From contig NC_080540.1 in assembly GCF_028640845.1 (NCBI RefSeq), positions 133,328,420-133,392,419 on the forward strand: a stretch of 64,000 nucleotides of DNA, given 5' to 3'. The notes below the pieces were generated by a model that saw only the letters and a program-made list of their open reading frames with translations, did not search any database and had not been told where the DNA came from. The DNA is from Ahaetulla prasina. Lineage: Eukaryota > Chordata > Lepidosauria > Squamata > Colubridae. A program made the translations under genes and the position numbers. Of the stretch, positions 1 through 11,636 are shown in pieces (the first letter of the stretch is position 1; every line of letters starts with the position of its first letter).

Positions 1-52
1 AAGAATTTGAAATGTCTTGGCATTTGTTAAAAAAAGAATGTTTATTTTCCAG

Positions 53-214
53 ACCATTGAAAGTTTTGCAGCCCAGGAAAAGCAAATGGAAGTTTGTGAA
101 GTCTGTGGAGCCTTCTTAATTGTAGGAGATGCACAGTCCAGAGTTGATGATCACTTGATGGGGAAACAGCATATGGGTTATGCTAAAATTAAAGCTACAG
201 TAGAAGAATTAAAA
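53..214 (+). CDS. LUC7L3: LUC7L3 internal exon, second zinc finger
   Basis: This exon encodes 54 residues beginning TIESFAAQEKQMEVCEVCGA and ending VEELK. It carries the second C2H2-type finger of the LUC7 family, C-x2-C-x15-H-x5-H (CEVC ... HLMGKQH). LUC7 proteins are U1 snRNP-associated factors that bind pre-mRNA and influence 5' splice-site choice in the nucleus. The acceptor is TTTTCCAG ending at 52 and the donor is AAAA/GTATGT at 215; both boundaries are phase 0. The exact wording of the finger (FLIVGDAQSRVDDHLMGKQH) identifies LUC7L3 (CROP) and not LUC7L or LUC7L2, whose corresponding segment reads very differently. Upstream exons, including the start codon and first finger, lie outside the window. 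Reading continues in frame into the exon at 2098. Confidence 0.95.
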
Positions 215-349
215 GTATGTTGTGCTATTTTTTCATAGATATACAAAACATAATGTGCTTATATATGAATATATGAAACAGAATGTGTTGTTCAGTGAAA
301 ATTCTGTTTGGACTAGTGACTTGCTAATATCTAGTATTTCCAATATATT

Positions 350-881
350 CAGGTAATCCTCAATACCAGTTGGGACTAGAATTTCTATTATTAAGTGATG
401 CATTTGTAAAGTGCATCACTTAGGGATGATAATCTGTGCAGGCCCAGTTGCCTTTGTTAATTGAAACCCACTGTTGTTAAGCAAGGAACATCCTGCCAGT
501 TTCCTACAACCAAAGCCAGTAGGAAGCTCCAGTTCCAGTCCCAACAAGCAGCTAATCTGCTTCTGCTGGGTGGAGGGGAGAGCATGGGGATGCAGGGGAA
601 GGCCAGGGAATGTAAGGGGGTGTGGCCAGCACATCATGAGTGCAGAGAGGTTCAGATAGGATGCATGGGTGTGGGAGATATAACCGAGCAACCTGCGAAC
701 CCAGCGGGGAAGGTTGTAAATGATGATCATGTTTGGCAGTCGTAAGTGCAAATGGTTTGCCAAGCACTCACATTGCAAATCATATTGGCTGCAGAGTTGC
801 AAAGATAGCTGAGGACTTGTAATCACCATTCATTTGATATCTCAGTCACTGTCTGAATGGTTGTAGGTTGAGGACTATCTG
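350..881. mobile_element. Degenerate MITE, CAGGTAGTCCTC family, with internal extra sequence
   Basis: The left end CAGGTAATCCTCAATACCAG and right end GTAGGTTGAGGACTATCTG are inverted versions of each other and match the family termini seen at 21804, 23038 and 25470. The interior is only partly related to the other copies and is about 150 bp longer. Confidence 0.55.
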
Positions 882-1439
882 TATGGGAATGCCATTACAA
901 AAATAGTTTTAGCATGCGCTATTTTGAATATTGAACTCCTTGTAATACGTGAATTGGTGTTTCTATATACTGTACTATACATAGAAAAAATTGTTATTTC
1001 TATTTTAAATCATATTCCAGAAAAGCTGAAATATCCAGTATTGGAACTATTTTGCAATAAATTGTTTTATAACATAAAACATAAGTTGTGCATAAGTTGT
1101 GAAAACAGTCCAATAGAAATAACTGGCAGATATATATTTTGGTTCTTCAGGAGTAACTGTTTACTAAAGTAATAACAAAAGTTCACACTATTCTATGAAT
1201 TTGAGCGTATTCAGTCTAGACTATTTCATATGAAATTATGCCTTATCTCAAGACTGCATGTAAGAGAGAACATGAGTATGTATGAGAGAGTGATTTTGGA
1301 CATCTTGAATATGTAAATTCCACATAATGACTTTTTCACATAAAGGATTATGTTATTAGTTAATAGGATTCCAACATCTTATTTGGTTGACTGACTGCTA
1401 TATGCAGTTTGTAAATAAAACACAATCAGAAACTAAATA

Positions 1440-1731
1440 CCGTATTTTTCAGACTAAGACGCTCTGGACTATAAGACACGTTAGCTTTAGAGGAGGAAAA
1501 CAAGAAAAAAAATCTGCCTCTGCCTGTCCCAGCATCCATCCGGTATTCATCTGGGCAGTTCGCTGCCACCGCCCATTCACCACTGAACCGGCCGGCAATC
1601 CCCGCTGCCTAGAACAGCTGCTTGGCGCCATACCACCCCATTTCCCCCTCACCGCAATATTCACTTTAAGACGCACAGGCATTTCTGCCCACTTTTGGGG
1701 AGGAGTGCGTCTTGTAGTCCAAAAAGTATGG
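1440..1731. mobile_element. Mariner-like MITE with CCGTATTTTTC ends
   Basis: The 5' end CCGTATTTTTCAGACTAAGA and the 3' end, read in reverse complement, CCATACTTTTTGGACTACAA form terminal inverted repeats. The element is flanked by TA on both sides (1438-1439 and 1732-1733), as expected for Tc1/mariner-type insertion. No transposase is present. It sits in a LUC7L3 intron. Confidence 0.7.
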
Positions 1732-2097
1732 TAATTCTTATTTCTTAAGACTAATTATAAAATCTAATATAAATCTTAACTCTGTATTATTAGAGTTGCA
1801 AATCTGATAATGGAATGTTCTGGGCTTGTATTTCATATACAATCTTGCACAGTGCTAGAACAATGGTGATTTTCTGCAAAATAGAAAGGCTTTCCTTGTT
1901 ATATTTAAATTGAAAAATTTTAGCTTTGTAATCAATGTTAACATCAACCTATATTTTACCATTCTTTGTATTAGTTTCATTTAAAACTGGGCCATGCCCT
2001 TTTCAGCTTCTTTAAAATTAAAGATAAATATAGTAACTTTAATATGTTATAGTCAAATTTTGTACTGGTAACATTTTGGGAAAAATTCTTTTTCAAG

Positions 2098-2372
2098 GAA
2101 AAATTAAGAAAAAGAACTGAAGAGCCTGAACGGGATGATCGATTAAAAAAAGAGAAATTAGAGCGAGAAGAGCGAGAGAGGGAGCGTGAAAGGGAAGAAA
2201 AAGAAAGGAAGCGACGACGTGAGGAAGAAGAAAAGGAAAAAGAGAGGGCTCGTGACAGAGAAAGACGAAAACGAAGTAGATCACGAAGCAGACATTCAAG
2301 CAGAACTGACAGGAGAGGTAGTCGGTCTAGGGACCATAAACGATCAAGAAGCAAGGAGAGAAGACGAAGCAG
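2098..2372 (+). CDS. LUC7L3: LUC7L3 exon, charged coiled-coil and RS domain
   Basis: The exon is 275 bp, starts in phase 0 after TTTTTCAAG and ends with two bases of an Arg codon before GTAAAT. It starts EKLRKRTEEPERDDRLKKEK, continues through a long Glu/Arg/Lys helix-forming stretch (about residues 1-60 of the exon) and enters RS-rich sequence (KRSRSRSRHSSR onward). In this family the charged helix and RS domain mediate nuclear-speckle localisation and contacts with other SR-type splicing factors. The sequence is nearly the same as mammalian LUC7L3, differing by scattered E/D and R/K exchanges. The next exon follows after only 193 bp, so the two RS exons may be defined or retained together. 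Confidence 0.95.
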
Positions 2373-2565
2373 GTAAATATCTAGGAAATGGCTAAAAACA
2401 TTGCAGGGATAAAAAATGAGGATATTACTGATGCCAAATGTTTGGATGAAAACTGGCCTAAGAAATAGAATCCAGTTTTCTGAGAACTTTCTAAACCCTC
2501 TTGAGATGTCAAGTTTTTAAATTCTTGTGATAGATATTTAAATACAATTGTGTTTTTAATATTAG

Positions 2566-2726
2566 AAGTCGGGATCGACGCAGAAGCAGAAGCCATGATA
2601 GGTCAGATAGAAAACACAGATCACGCAGCAGAGATAGAAGACGGTCAAAAAGTCGGGATCGTAAATCATACAAGCACAGAAGCAAAAGCAGAGAGCGAGA
2701 ACAAGAAAGGAAATCCAAGGAAAAAG
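2566..2726 (+). CDS. LUC7L3: LUC7L3 exon, RS domain
   Basis: The exon is 161 bp. The acceptor is TTAATATTAG and the donor is AAAAG/GTTAGT. The first base completes the Arg codon from the previous exon and the last base (G) is carried into the terminal exon. It encodes Arg-Ser dipeptide-rich sequence beginning SRDRRRSRSHDRSDRKHRSR and ending with a lysine- and glutamate-rich stretch (EQERKSKEK). Retention of the 193-bp intron at 2373-2565 would lead to early termination, because that intron contains in-frame stops. Short retained introns in RS-domain exons are a known autoregulatory device in splicing-factor genes; use of it here is inference. Confidence 0.94.
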
Positions 2727-5700
2727 GTTAGTTCATCTCGGTGCTATTAGAATTGGCTGCAGAATGATGCCGTCTCCAGGTGGACAGATTCTCATTTTCT
2801 CATAACCTTTTCTGAACTCTTGTAGTAAACTTAAAATAATTTTAATCTTATTCCTAGCACTGCCATATATTGCAGATTGCAAGTAGATAAAATTAAGTTA
2901 CAGTGTTAGCTAGCCAACAGCTAGCTTTTACAACCTCCCTCAACTTTTATATTCATCAGTATGTATATCTATTTTGTTGAATCTTGTGTTGCTATTTGTC
3001 CTCTTTACAAATGTTAATACTGAAATATATTGAGGTGTGGGTTTTGTTTTTGGGTTTCTTTAAAAAAAAACTTTTGTATTGGCAAGGAACAGATATTGTT
3101 TATCTTTTCACAGAGATTAATTTTTTTCCAGCACCTCACTTTTTCCATCCTAGTCCATGGCATTCTAAAAAAAAAGAATCTCTTTTGGATCTTTATAAAA
3201 ATTAACAAACATAGTAGTTTTCTTTTTGGTGAAGACAACATTTCATTCATTTCTTGAAGGCACACAGTTTATACTTTTACCAAACAAAAATTAGCATTAA
3301 CTCTTGATTTCTCAGAGTATAGTATAATTTTTTTAAAAAACCAATTATGACTACTTTTATTTAAAAAGTGGTATTTTCCTTCAGTAATGAACTTGTTAAT
3401 ATTTCTTCCCCAAGGTAGTTCTCTCAGTCTTGAGATTAGGTGTGCTTACTATTTGCAAGTTTTTATTTTTTCAAAATAATTCAGAAATAGCCTCCTGCTT
3501 TGCCGTACCTTGATTATATATTCATTGTTAGCCCTGAGCTATTTTGTTCACTAGTCTGCCTTGGTCATTTGCAATGCAATTCTGCAAATATCTACTAGTA
3601 AGTAGATCCCACTGAATAAAATTGGGTAGACTTCAACTCTATAGATTACAACCCTTAGTTGTGAGCAGTATTGTTTACTCATTGTGTAAATTGCTTTGTA
3701 ATTGTTACATTAAACTTCTGTGAATTTTGGTTCTTTTCCTGTCATGTGGAATTTTCATCTTCAGGTTTTTTTTTTTCTTCCAATTGGGTAATAGTTGACA
3801 GAAATGTAGCAGGCTACTTCACTGGATATAATTCTGGCTTTGCATTGCCTTCTGGTTCTGATACTGATTAGGCAAAAAAAAATTAACTGTTATGAAATAA
3901 TATTTTAATAGTGGCTATAATTTGATAAAATTGTCCACTATTGGTCTCAAGAATCACTATGTTTGAAATGGGAGTTGCCTATTTCTTTGTATTAATCACC
4001 ATCTTCCAAAGAAATCAATAGCAACATTCTCAAATCTATAATGAACCAAGCACCAGCCACATGTTTATTTGGTAGTAGAGCATTATCTGCAGGAATACTA
4101 GAAGACTTGTACTAGAAGACTTTTCATCATAGTACTAATACAGTTTGTAAAATTTGTAGCAGTTGATTCCCTTACTAAAGGTACTGGCGAATTGAAGCAA
4201 TAAATGAGACTTACGAGAAAGTTCTACTAGTTCTACTTACTGTAGAAATATTTTTGACTGCTTCACTCCCTTCAAAGGTAAATTTTTGTTCAGAATTTGC
4301 AAGCATTGTCAAGTACTTGAATTTGAACTGTTTCACACTTAATAAAGCAGTTCACAGTATTAATTGAACTAAACATTAGGTATTTAAATTAATAATAGGG
4401 TTAAGAAGTATTTAGATTATTTTATTACTGTAACTAATTGGCTTCCTCTTAAATATGAGTAGTGTGAGCAACCCTTCTGCATATATGCAACTTCTTTCTT
4501 CTGTTTTTCCACACATACCCTTTTTTCCAACTTACTGTTGTGGGGACATATTTGAAGCGCTTGCTATGCTAAGGTGTTTGAATGTATGTCCTTATTGCAC
4601 TTACTTTTTATATATATACAGCAGTAGATTTTAGTAAATATTGTATGCAGCTTTCTGTGGAAATTTTTTTAACGACAATAAAAGAACACAAATATTCTAT
4701 TAGCTTTGAGTAGAAGAACTAAAGCACTAAACAAAATTCTCTTTATTGGCCTATCTAAAAATGTAACTATCATTGTTCCCCACCACCATCCCTGCAATTT
4801 GAAATCCTACTTTACTAGAAAAGCTAGTAGAAGCAGAAAAATAAAGTCACATGTAGATAAATATGTATGTTTATCTATTACTAAAACTGTGATGTCTAAA
4901 TTTTAACTTGACAAAATAGTGCAACATAGGACAACACCTTCTGAACCAAGATAATCTCAAATGAATGAATTTAGAGAAGGTGTCCAAAATCCAGGACCTA
5001 TGACTCCCTTGGAATTGAAATTTTATAAAACATTTTATGACATAAAATTATCATAAAGCATTTAGTGACATGCAAAATGTCCCAAAACATTTCCTGTGAT
5101 CAACCCCTGATGTTTAACTGTGCTACACAGTTCAACATGGGTTACTTTCAAGGCAGATACATCTGTGAATATGTCCCTGAACTTTTAAGAACTTTTCAAG
5201 TACTTTAGAAGCTCTGCCATTGTTGAAAGCATTGAAGAATCTGGTAAGGAAATATCTCTGAAACGAAGGCCCAGAGGGTCATGCGTTGCCTAGTATGTGC
5301 AATTTTGTTTTAGTTTGATTAATGTGGTAATAGGATTTTCATTCCTGTCCCTCAGTTTGAATACCTACAATTAAATATGGTACTGGCATTCCTCTTACTT
5401 CAGAGAGCTTTGGAACATATATGTTCTCATAAGTATAGGCTTGTTTTCAAGGAATAATATAAAAGACACCTAGTCTTTGTATATATTATTTGAGAAAAGT
5501 CATTCAGTCAATGGTCTGGAATTCTAAACATCTACCATAGATATTTTAAAAGCACACTTTTCTTCCTCTAGATTTATCTTCAACCCTGATGTTATTAACT
5601 CTTATGTTAACCAAAGGATCCTTCTCCGCTTGTCCACTCAAAGCAACCCTAAAACAGCTCCAGGAGACTTGTTTTATCCATTTTTGAATGGCTATTGAAC

Positions 5701-7937
5701 ACTATTTAATCTACACATGATAGAAGATAGGACTATTGAACTGGCTGCATAAGTCTGCTTTTCCTTGTAGATCTACATTTGACTGCTAATAAAGCAAAAT
5801 AAGGGACGCGGTGGCTTAGTGGGTAAGATGATGAGCTTGTTTATCCAAAGGTCAGCAGTTCAGCAATTCGGATCCCTAGTGCCCTGTAAAAGAGTGAGCG
5901 CCCATTACTTGTCCCATCTTCTGCCAACCTAGCAGTTCAAAAGCACGTAAAAAATTCAAGTAGAAAAATAGGGACCACCTTTGGTGGGAAGGTAACAGCT
6001 TTCCGGGTACCTTTGGCGTTTAGTCATGCTGGCCACATGACTATGGAGATGTCTTCTGACAGCGCTGGCTCTTCGGCTTTGAAACAGAGATGAGCACCGC
6101 CCCCTAGAGTTGAGAACAACTAGCACATATGTGCGAGGGGAACCTTTACCTTTATCTTACCTAAAGCAAAAATGGATCCATTAATACAGTCTACTCCATA
6201 CAGTTATCACTATAAAACAGGCAAGTTTTTAAAAGAGTTTCAATGATAACTGGACTTTTGAGACTGTTTTTTCTTCATGTTTCCATTCCCCTTAGAAAAA
6301 GTTTCATATACATTTTTCTTAAGGTTTTTGAAAGTTACCTATGTAATAAAGTTATTTTAAGGGGTTTTTTTAGCAACAGGAAATAAAGTCGTCTTAAGGG
6401 GTTTTTTGTTCCTTTGTGAAACCAGATTGTTCAGTTTTTTAGAGGCTTCAATCAAAGAATAGTTTTTATTTGTCTCCAGATCGCTATTAGTAAATAAATC
6501 CACTCCAAACAACTGCATATTCCATTTGGCCATTTCAAAACTTTTATATGTGTCATGCTAGTAGAAAAAGTTGATTAAACAAATTAGTGTGGTCCAAATA
6601 TGCCAAATGCATTCTTACAGAAATTCTGCTTTAATGGGATAATAATTCAGTAATAATTTCTCATGAAAATTTCCTTGGGAGTCTGTGCATAATAAAAATG
6701 CAGTTCATAATAAGAAATAGAGCTAAATTTTATTATAATTGTTTAGCAAAGGGTACATGCTTGCTTCTGGCTTTACTAATTTTACTGATGACTTGACAAC
6801 ACTCCGTTGCAAGAGTTTATCTTATTAGTCCCGACATTTTGACAACTGCTTGAAATTGTTTTTTTAAGGACCCTATTGAGTTCGTATCTCAGTTCAAATA
6901 CGTAAGCTGAGCCCTAATTTGTACTTGTTTTGCATGTGAAAATTAGGTACAGATTTGCAAATAAGATGAAAATAGCAAACCTACTTCTGCTTTGAAGGTT
7001 ATTTTTTTGCTCCCCACAGTAATGGATTATTAAAATATCAGCCTGATGGTGCATCCACACAGACTACTTTCTCTCTTCCTGGCAATGGTGCACATAGGGA
7101 GATACTCCCCAGCTGTTGGTGAGGTGATGGGGCATAGCAGGCAAATAAAGGTAAAACAGATGGGCTGGGCTGTGGAAGATAGTGAAGAGGAAGCAGTCAC
7201 TAGCAGTTGGGGGTTATACATGAACCTATGGCTATTTCTGGGAAAGCTTGTCACCAAAATTACTGATTATTAAAACAATTAGCATGCATATCTACTTGTT
7301 ACTGCTCTATAAAAAATAATGTTAAGCCTAAGACAGTGATATGCATGGCTGATTTAAATAGCCAGATTGAAAACTTACATCTGTATGTTCCTAAAGGGCA
7401 AGAAGATTTATCTATGTGTTAAGTTTTGCCAAACTTTTTGGCATTTCTAACATTTTAGAATTTCTAAGCATTTTAGAAATATGCTCATTCTGTTCACAGA
7501 TTATTGGTGTTGTTTCTTAGAAATAAGTCTCAGATAATACTTTGGTCTGAACTAGACCTAAGCAATTAAGTGTGGTAAGATTTGGTTCATATATATTTTT
7601 ATGCTAACTACCTTGAAAGCTGATAGTTTGGATTAGATAGCATATATTTAAGCCCATGATTTTGATACAAACTAACAAACAAATCACTGCTTCCTGCAGT
7701 GTAATTTAAGCAGTACTATCTCACCTCCTTGCTTTTATCCTGTCCACTTTTCCTGAGCTCAGCATTTGTTCTTTCTGAAGGAATGACTCTTAACATTTGC
7801 ACTAAATTTTTACAGCTAGCTGATATCTCAGCATGTACTTTTGCAACTATAGTTGATGTCTCAGCATACACTTTCACACCAAAAGAAATGTGTGTGATTA
7901 CTGTGAAGTCCATGGTCAATGTCTTCTTTCATGGCAG
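2727..7937 (+). other. LUC7L3: LUC7L3 last coding intron
   Basis: This 5.2-kb intron runs from GTTAGT to CATGGCAG. Its first 3 kb carries no transposon I can recognise, unusual for this repeat-rich window. A tRNA-derived SINE lies at 5800-6161. An AATAAA signal at 4677-4682 could support intronic polyadenylation, but no terminal exon is evident. I see no further coding exon. Confidence 0.8.
5800..6161 (+). mobile_element. tRNA-derived squamate SINE
   Basis: The element starts with a tRNA-like head (GGGACGCGGTGGCTTAGTGG, A-box-like) followed by GGTCAGCAGTTCAGCAATTC (B-box-like). It continues with the body typical of a widespread squamate SINE (GGCCACATGACTATGGAGAT, GAGCACCGCCCCCTAGAGTT) and ends GGGGAACCTTTACCTTTATC. 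A 10-bp direct repeat TAAAGCAAAA flanks it at 5790-5799 and 6162-6171, consistent with LINE-mediated target-site duplication. Confidence 0.85.
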
Positions 7938-8098
7938 AAAAGAGGGGATCTGATGATAAAAAAAGTAGTGTGAAGTCCAGTAGTCGAGAAAAACAGAGTG
8001 AAGACACAAGCATGGACTCCAAGGAAGGCGATGCTAAGAATGAGGTCAATGGGACCAGTGAAGACATTAAATCTGAAGGTGACACTCAGTCCAATTAA
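7938..8098 (+). CDS. LUC7L3: LUC7L3 terminal coding exon with stop codon
   Basis: The exon opens after CATGGCAG; its first two bases complete a Glu codon begun in the exon at 2566-2726. It encodes KRGSDDKKSSVKSSSREKQS and then an acidic tail ending SEDIKSEGDTQSN before TAA at 8096-8098. This acidic, Ser-rich C terminus is the standard LUC7L3 end. Differences from mammals are small substitutions (for example SMDSKEGDAKNE). The coding part in the window totals 759 bases over four exons, covering about the C-terminal 252 residues of a protein of roughly 430. The downstream UTR appears to be spliced 33 nt after the stop. Confidence 0.95.
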
Positions 8099-8131
8099 AA
8101 CTGATCTGATATGACCTCAGATCAGACAGAG

Positions 8132-9732
8132 GTAAGTGCATTATTTCAAACTTTGATTAGGGCTTTTTGTTACTGTTTAACAGTGCAGCGTAAGTATGTA
8201 CAGATGAAGATGGATCTAAGACAAGTAAGAAGAGATACTAAAGCAACTTCTGAAGGAAAACACAGTGTAGTCCTGCAAAATCTTTTGAGGTACATTGTTT
8301 TGTATCGGCTGTTTTGTAGCAGATTCATATCCCCTTTAGTGTGCCTTTTGGGAACCTATTTGTAATTATAGTCACCATAGAATTTAATTATCCTATTTTT
8401 ATTTTTAGGGGATTTGTTATCTTTTTTTAACACTTGATCTGATTTTGTAATTAAGTCCATATTGTGTTCGTGCATCAGAAACATTTGCTTTAATACTTAA
8501 TATTTGAGGCACATATTGGACTATTTTGTTTTTATATAAACTGCTAGTATTTCTTTGTCAAGGATGTTTCTAGTTTTTTTGCTTTGCCTTGCATTCTAAT
8601 GCAGTTTGTTCTGTAACTCGAGAGCCAGTAGCATTGGATTGATGGAAGTGTAGGGTTTATGAATAATTGCAGCTGACTACCATACCTCACACAGCGTTGG
8701 TGTTGTGAGCGGCCCATGAAAAGCCAAATTAAAAATCAAGGATTCAGTCAAACTAAGCAGGTACTCATGCCAGGTACTCCTTTCTCTACCCACATCCATG
8801 TTTGAATGCTGTTGCCTGTAATCTTTACGCTTACTGTTGTGTGTTTTATTTACAAAAAGTGAAAAGGAATCTTTGTGAATATTTTGTGAAAATCGTTAAC
8901 CTGATATTAACTTGATTGGCATTTTCTTTCAACTGTGTGTAGGGATGCACTGCTGCCCAGAATTAGGTATCTTTAAAGAGTATTAAATGCAATAAATACT
9001 ACCTAATAACCGCCTTGTTACATTCAATGCATTTCAAGTCTTTAAGAGGTATGTGTTTATAATTTCCTACTGCGTAGGAGAATTGCCAGGCAGCCATGGC
9101 ACACAGCAATATATTATTGGCTGATACCAGACTTGGGAGGCAAATGAAATAAAGGCCAATATCAGGAACACTCAATAGGTATATATAACTGGCAAGAATA
9201 TTCACATTGCTTTGTTAAATGGAACTCAATTTAAATATAAATCACCTATTCTTGATTTAGGATTTTTCAGGGTCGTTCCTTTTAAAGTATAGACCCAAAT
9301 AAAAGAAGAAGCCAAACATTCACTTCCTTTACAACATAGCTTCAACACATCTAAGAACTGCTAATCCTTTACAAAGCGGGCCTATGCATGTTTACACAGA
9401 AGTAAATCCCATTGTATTTTATGGCCCTTACTCCTAAATAAGCATGCATAGGTTTGTAAACTTAAGAGGTATAGTCCTTCAAGCACTGACATTCAGTTTC
9501 TAATCATACTTGTACCTGAACCTCCATGGCATTAGATGAAGCTTCCCAACAGCATTGATTGGTGAATTATGCTATCATTTTGTCCTTCTCTGTCACCTAG
9601 GGGCTTTAAGTGTATTAGTTATGAGATTTTTTAAGGTAGAGAGGGCAGCAAACAGGCAATAGGAGCGGCAAAACAAAAGTCACCTCTGTTCACATGATCT
9701 GACTCTCTCTTCCCAACATTTTTGCATTATAG
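8132..9732 (+). other. LUC7L3: Probable intron inside the LUC7L3 3' UTR
   Basis: A strong donor ACAGAG/GTAAGTGC lies 33 nt after the stop codon. A good acceptor with pyrimidine tract (CTGACTCTCTCTTCCCAACA ... TTTTTGCATTATAG) ends at 9732. Splicing would join 8131 to 9733 and put the junction less than 50 nt after the stop, so the product should escape nonsense-mediated decay. Both sites are seen in the sequence; use is inferred. Confidence 0.6.
8991..8996 (+). terminator. Candidate proximal poly(A) signal
   Basis: AATAAA occurs about 0.9 kb after the LUC7L3 stop. It lies inside the proposed 3' UTR intron, so it could only serve unspliced transcripts. Confidence 0.3.
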
Positions 9733-10147
9733 GACAGCCATGTGACAAGCCTGCGAAGAATCCTGAAGACTGCTTAATATGAAGATCTGCTTTAAAATGA
9801 GGTGAAAGAAAGCTGTAGTGGCATAGAAAAAAATTAAAGTTCTGTTAGATTGTTTTTTTAATTAAAAAAATAATAATTCAGGACTGTTATGACATCTCAA
9901 AATACAAAGAAGTTAATAAGCAAGCTACTGAAAATTTAAGTCTTTTTATCATTTTTTTCCTATAAGACTTTTAAGATGATAAAGCAACATAACCTGAACA
10001 CAAGGCTTGCTCAGTGTTTAATTGCGAGTTTTCATTCTTGAACTACGAAATACAAAAGTAAATGTTTAGTATTTGTGTGACTGAGATTAAAACAAATCCC
10101 ATTTTTACAGGCAAGCTATATATAGCTTCTTGATATATTCTAATGGA

Positions 10148-10153
10148 AATAAA
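10148..10153 (+). terminator. LUC7L3: Likely main LUC7L3 poly(A) signal
   Basis: AATAAA in the context TAATGGAAATAAAGTATCTG is followed 15-30 nt later by T- and TG-rich sequence (TTTCTGTTACACATTTGATTG). It lies downstream of the predicted 3' UTR acceptor. Confidence 0.6.
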
Positions 10154-10420
10154 GTATCTGAATTTCTGTTACACATTTGATTGTCATTGAGTGTTTAATA
10201 TTAAATAGATTTCTTTCCACATATGTGTGTTCTAGTTTATTCTTCTCTATTCCCTATCCCTATTAGGAGAAGTTAAGAATTTTCTCAGAACTATTCAAAG
10301 GAACATTTTTTTAAAGATCTTACATAAAACCATCCCTCCTGATGAACAAAAATTACAAATAACCATCATTAATTAAAAAATGGAAAAGTAAAATTATATA
10401 CCAATAAAGAAGTAGGTCAG

Positions 10421-10549
10421 GGTCCTGGTGTTTCTGAGCTTGGTTATTTTCTTACAGACATTTCATTACCCAAATTAGATAACCTCATCAGTGCAAATGA
10501 TGATGATATGTCTATAACAAAACAACCAAGCTCAGAGAGCACCAAGGAC
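10421..10549. repeat. Foldback repeat
   Basis: Two arms of about 41 bp are inverted copies: GGTCCTGGTGTTTCTGAGCT.. at 10421-10462 and ..AGCTCAGAGAGCACCAAGGA at 10508-10549, with a 45-bp centre rich in GATGAT. It looks like a degraded repeat end or foldback element; I cannot assign a family. Confidence 0.55.
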
Positions 10550-10769
10550 ACTTCAGTATTTTATACACACTTTCTAGAGTAGTCCTTAGCCTATAAAGGT
10601 GTGGCTTCAGGGTTCTTTTTCTTAAATAAGCAGAACAACCACCAATGGACCATGAGTAGTTTCTTTCTTAAGACCCAAATTGGTGGAAGACAATATTTAT
10701 AATCTAGGTTCTAAATTGTTAGAGACTTTGTGAATACGTTAGTGGGAAATTTTGCAATAGATTGACCTG

Positions 10770-11636
10770 CCTTGTGGTGCAACCAAAACAATCTGGAACT
10801 GAACACACTCAAAAACGTAGAAATGGTGGTAGACTTTAGGAGAAACCCTTCCATACTTCCACCTCTCACAATACTTGACAACACAGTATCAACAGTAGAA
10901 ACCTTCAAATTTCTGGGTTCTATCATATCGCAAGATCTCAAATGGACAGCTAACATCAAAAACATCATTAAAAAAGGACAACAAAGAATGTTCTTTCTGC
11001 GCCAACTCAGTAAGCTCAAACTGCCCAAGGAGCTGCTGATTCAGTTCTACAGAGGAATTATTGAGTCTGTCATTTGCACCTCTATAACTGTCTGGTTCGG
11101 TTCTGCAACCCAACAAGAAAAAAACAGACTTCAGAGGATAATTAGAACTGCAGAAGAAAAAAAAATAATTGCTACCAACCTGCCTTCCATTGAGGACCTG
11201 TATACTGCATGAATCAAGAAGAGGGCCGTGAAAATATTTACAGACCCCTTGCATCCTGGACATAAACTGTTTCAACTCCTACCCTCAAAACGACGCTATA
11301 GAGCACTGCACACCAGAACAACTAGACACAAGAACAGTTTTTTCCCGAAGGCAATCACTGCTAAACAAATAATTCCATCAACACTGTCAAACTATTTACT
11401 GAATCTGCACTATTAATCGTCTCATAGTTCCCATCACCAATCTCTTTCCACTTATGATTGTATGACTATAACTTGTTGCTGGCAATCCTTATGATTTATA
11501 TTGATATATTGACCATCAATTGTGTTGTAAATGTACCTTGATGAACGTATCTTTTCTTTTATGTACACTGAGAGCATATGCACCAAGACACATTCCTTGT
11601 GTGTCCAATCACACTTGGCCAATAAAAAATTCTATT
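10770..11636 (+). mobile_element. 5'-truncated Snake1-like (CR1/L2-group) LINE copy
   Basis: The copy contains the end of the reverse transcriptase ORF (WCNQNNLELNTLKNVEMVVD, then FYRGIIESVICTSITVWFGS) and a 3' UTR ending CACTTGGCCAATAAA. It closely resembles the copy at 19770-20640, with scattered single-base differences and a short A-rich insertion at about 11155-11165. The ORF is interrupted, with a TGA at 11211 where the other copy reads CGA. It is truncated at its 5' end, and only one ATTCTAT unit follows the tail, so it seeded almost no microsatellite. Confidence 0.85.

Larger units (their letters stand above)
215..2097 (+). other. LUC7L3: LUC7L3 intron
   Basis: The intron runs from GTATGT to a TTTTTCAAG acceptor. 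It holds two DNA-transposon remnants, one at 350-881 and one at 1440-1731, and otherwise unremarkable AT-rich sequence. Confidence 0.85.
8099..10170 (+). other. LUC7L3: LUC7L3 3' untranslated region
   Basis: The sequence after the stop runs without recognisable transposons to a polyadenylation signal at 10148-10153. Absence of repeats over 2 kb in such a repeat-dense window fits a selected UTR. A splice donor and acceptor pair within it is listed separately. The end point is an estimate, about 17-20 nt after AATAAA. Confidence 0.65.

Noticed and set aside
3671..3871. 66-codon frame in the LUC7L3 intron that could be an alternative C terminus
   Set aside because: No acceptor and phase arrangement joins it convincingly to the RS exons, and it has no RS or acidic character.
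53..8098. Assignment of the first gene to LUC7L2 or LUC7L
   Set aside because: The finger and tail sequences (FLIVGDAQSRVDDH, SEDIKSEGDTQSN) are those of LUC7L3, and the neighbouring ANKRD40-family gene fits the LUC7L3 locus.
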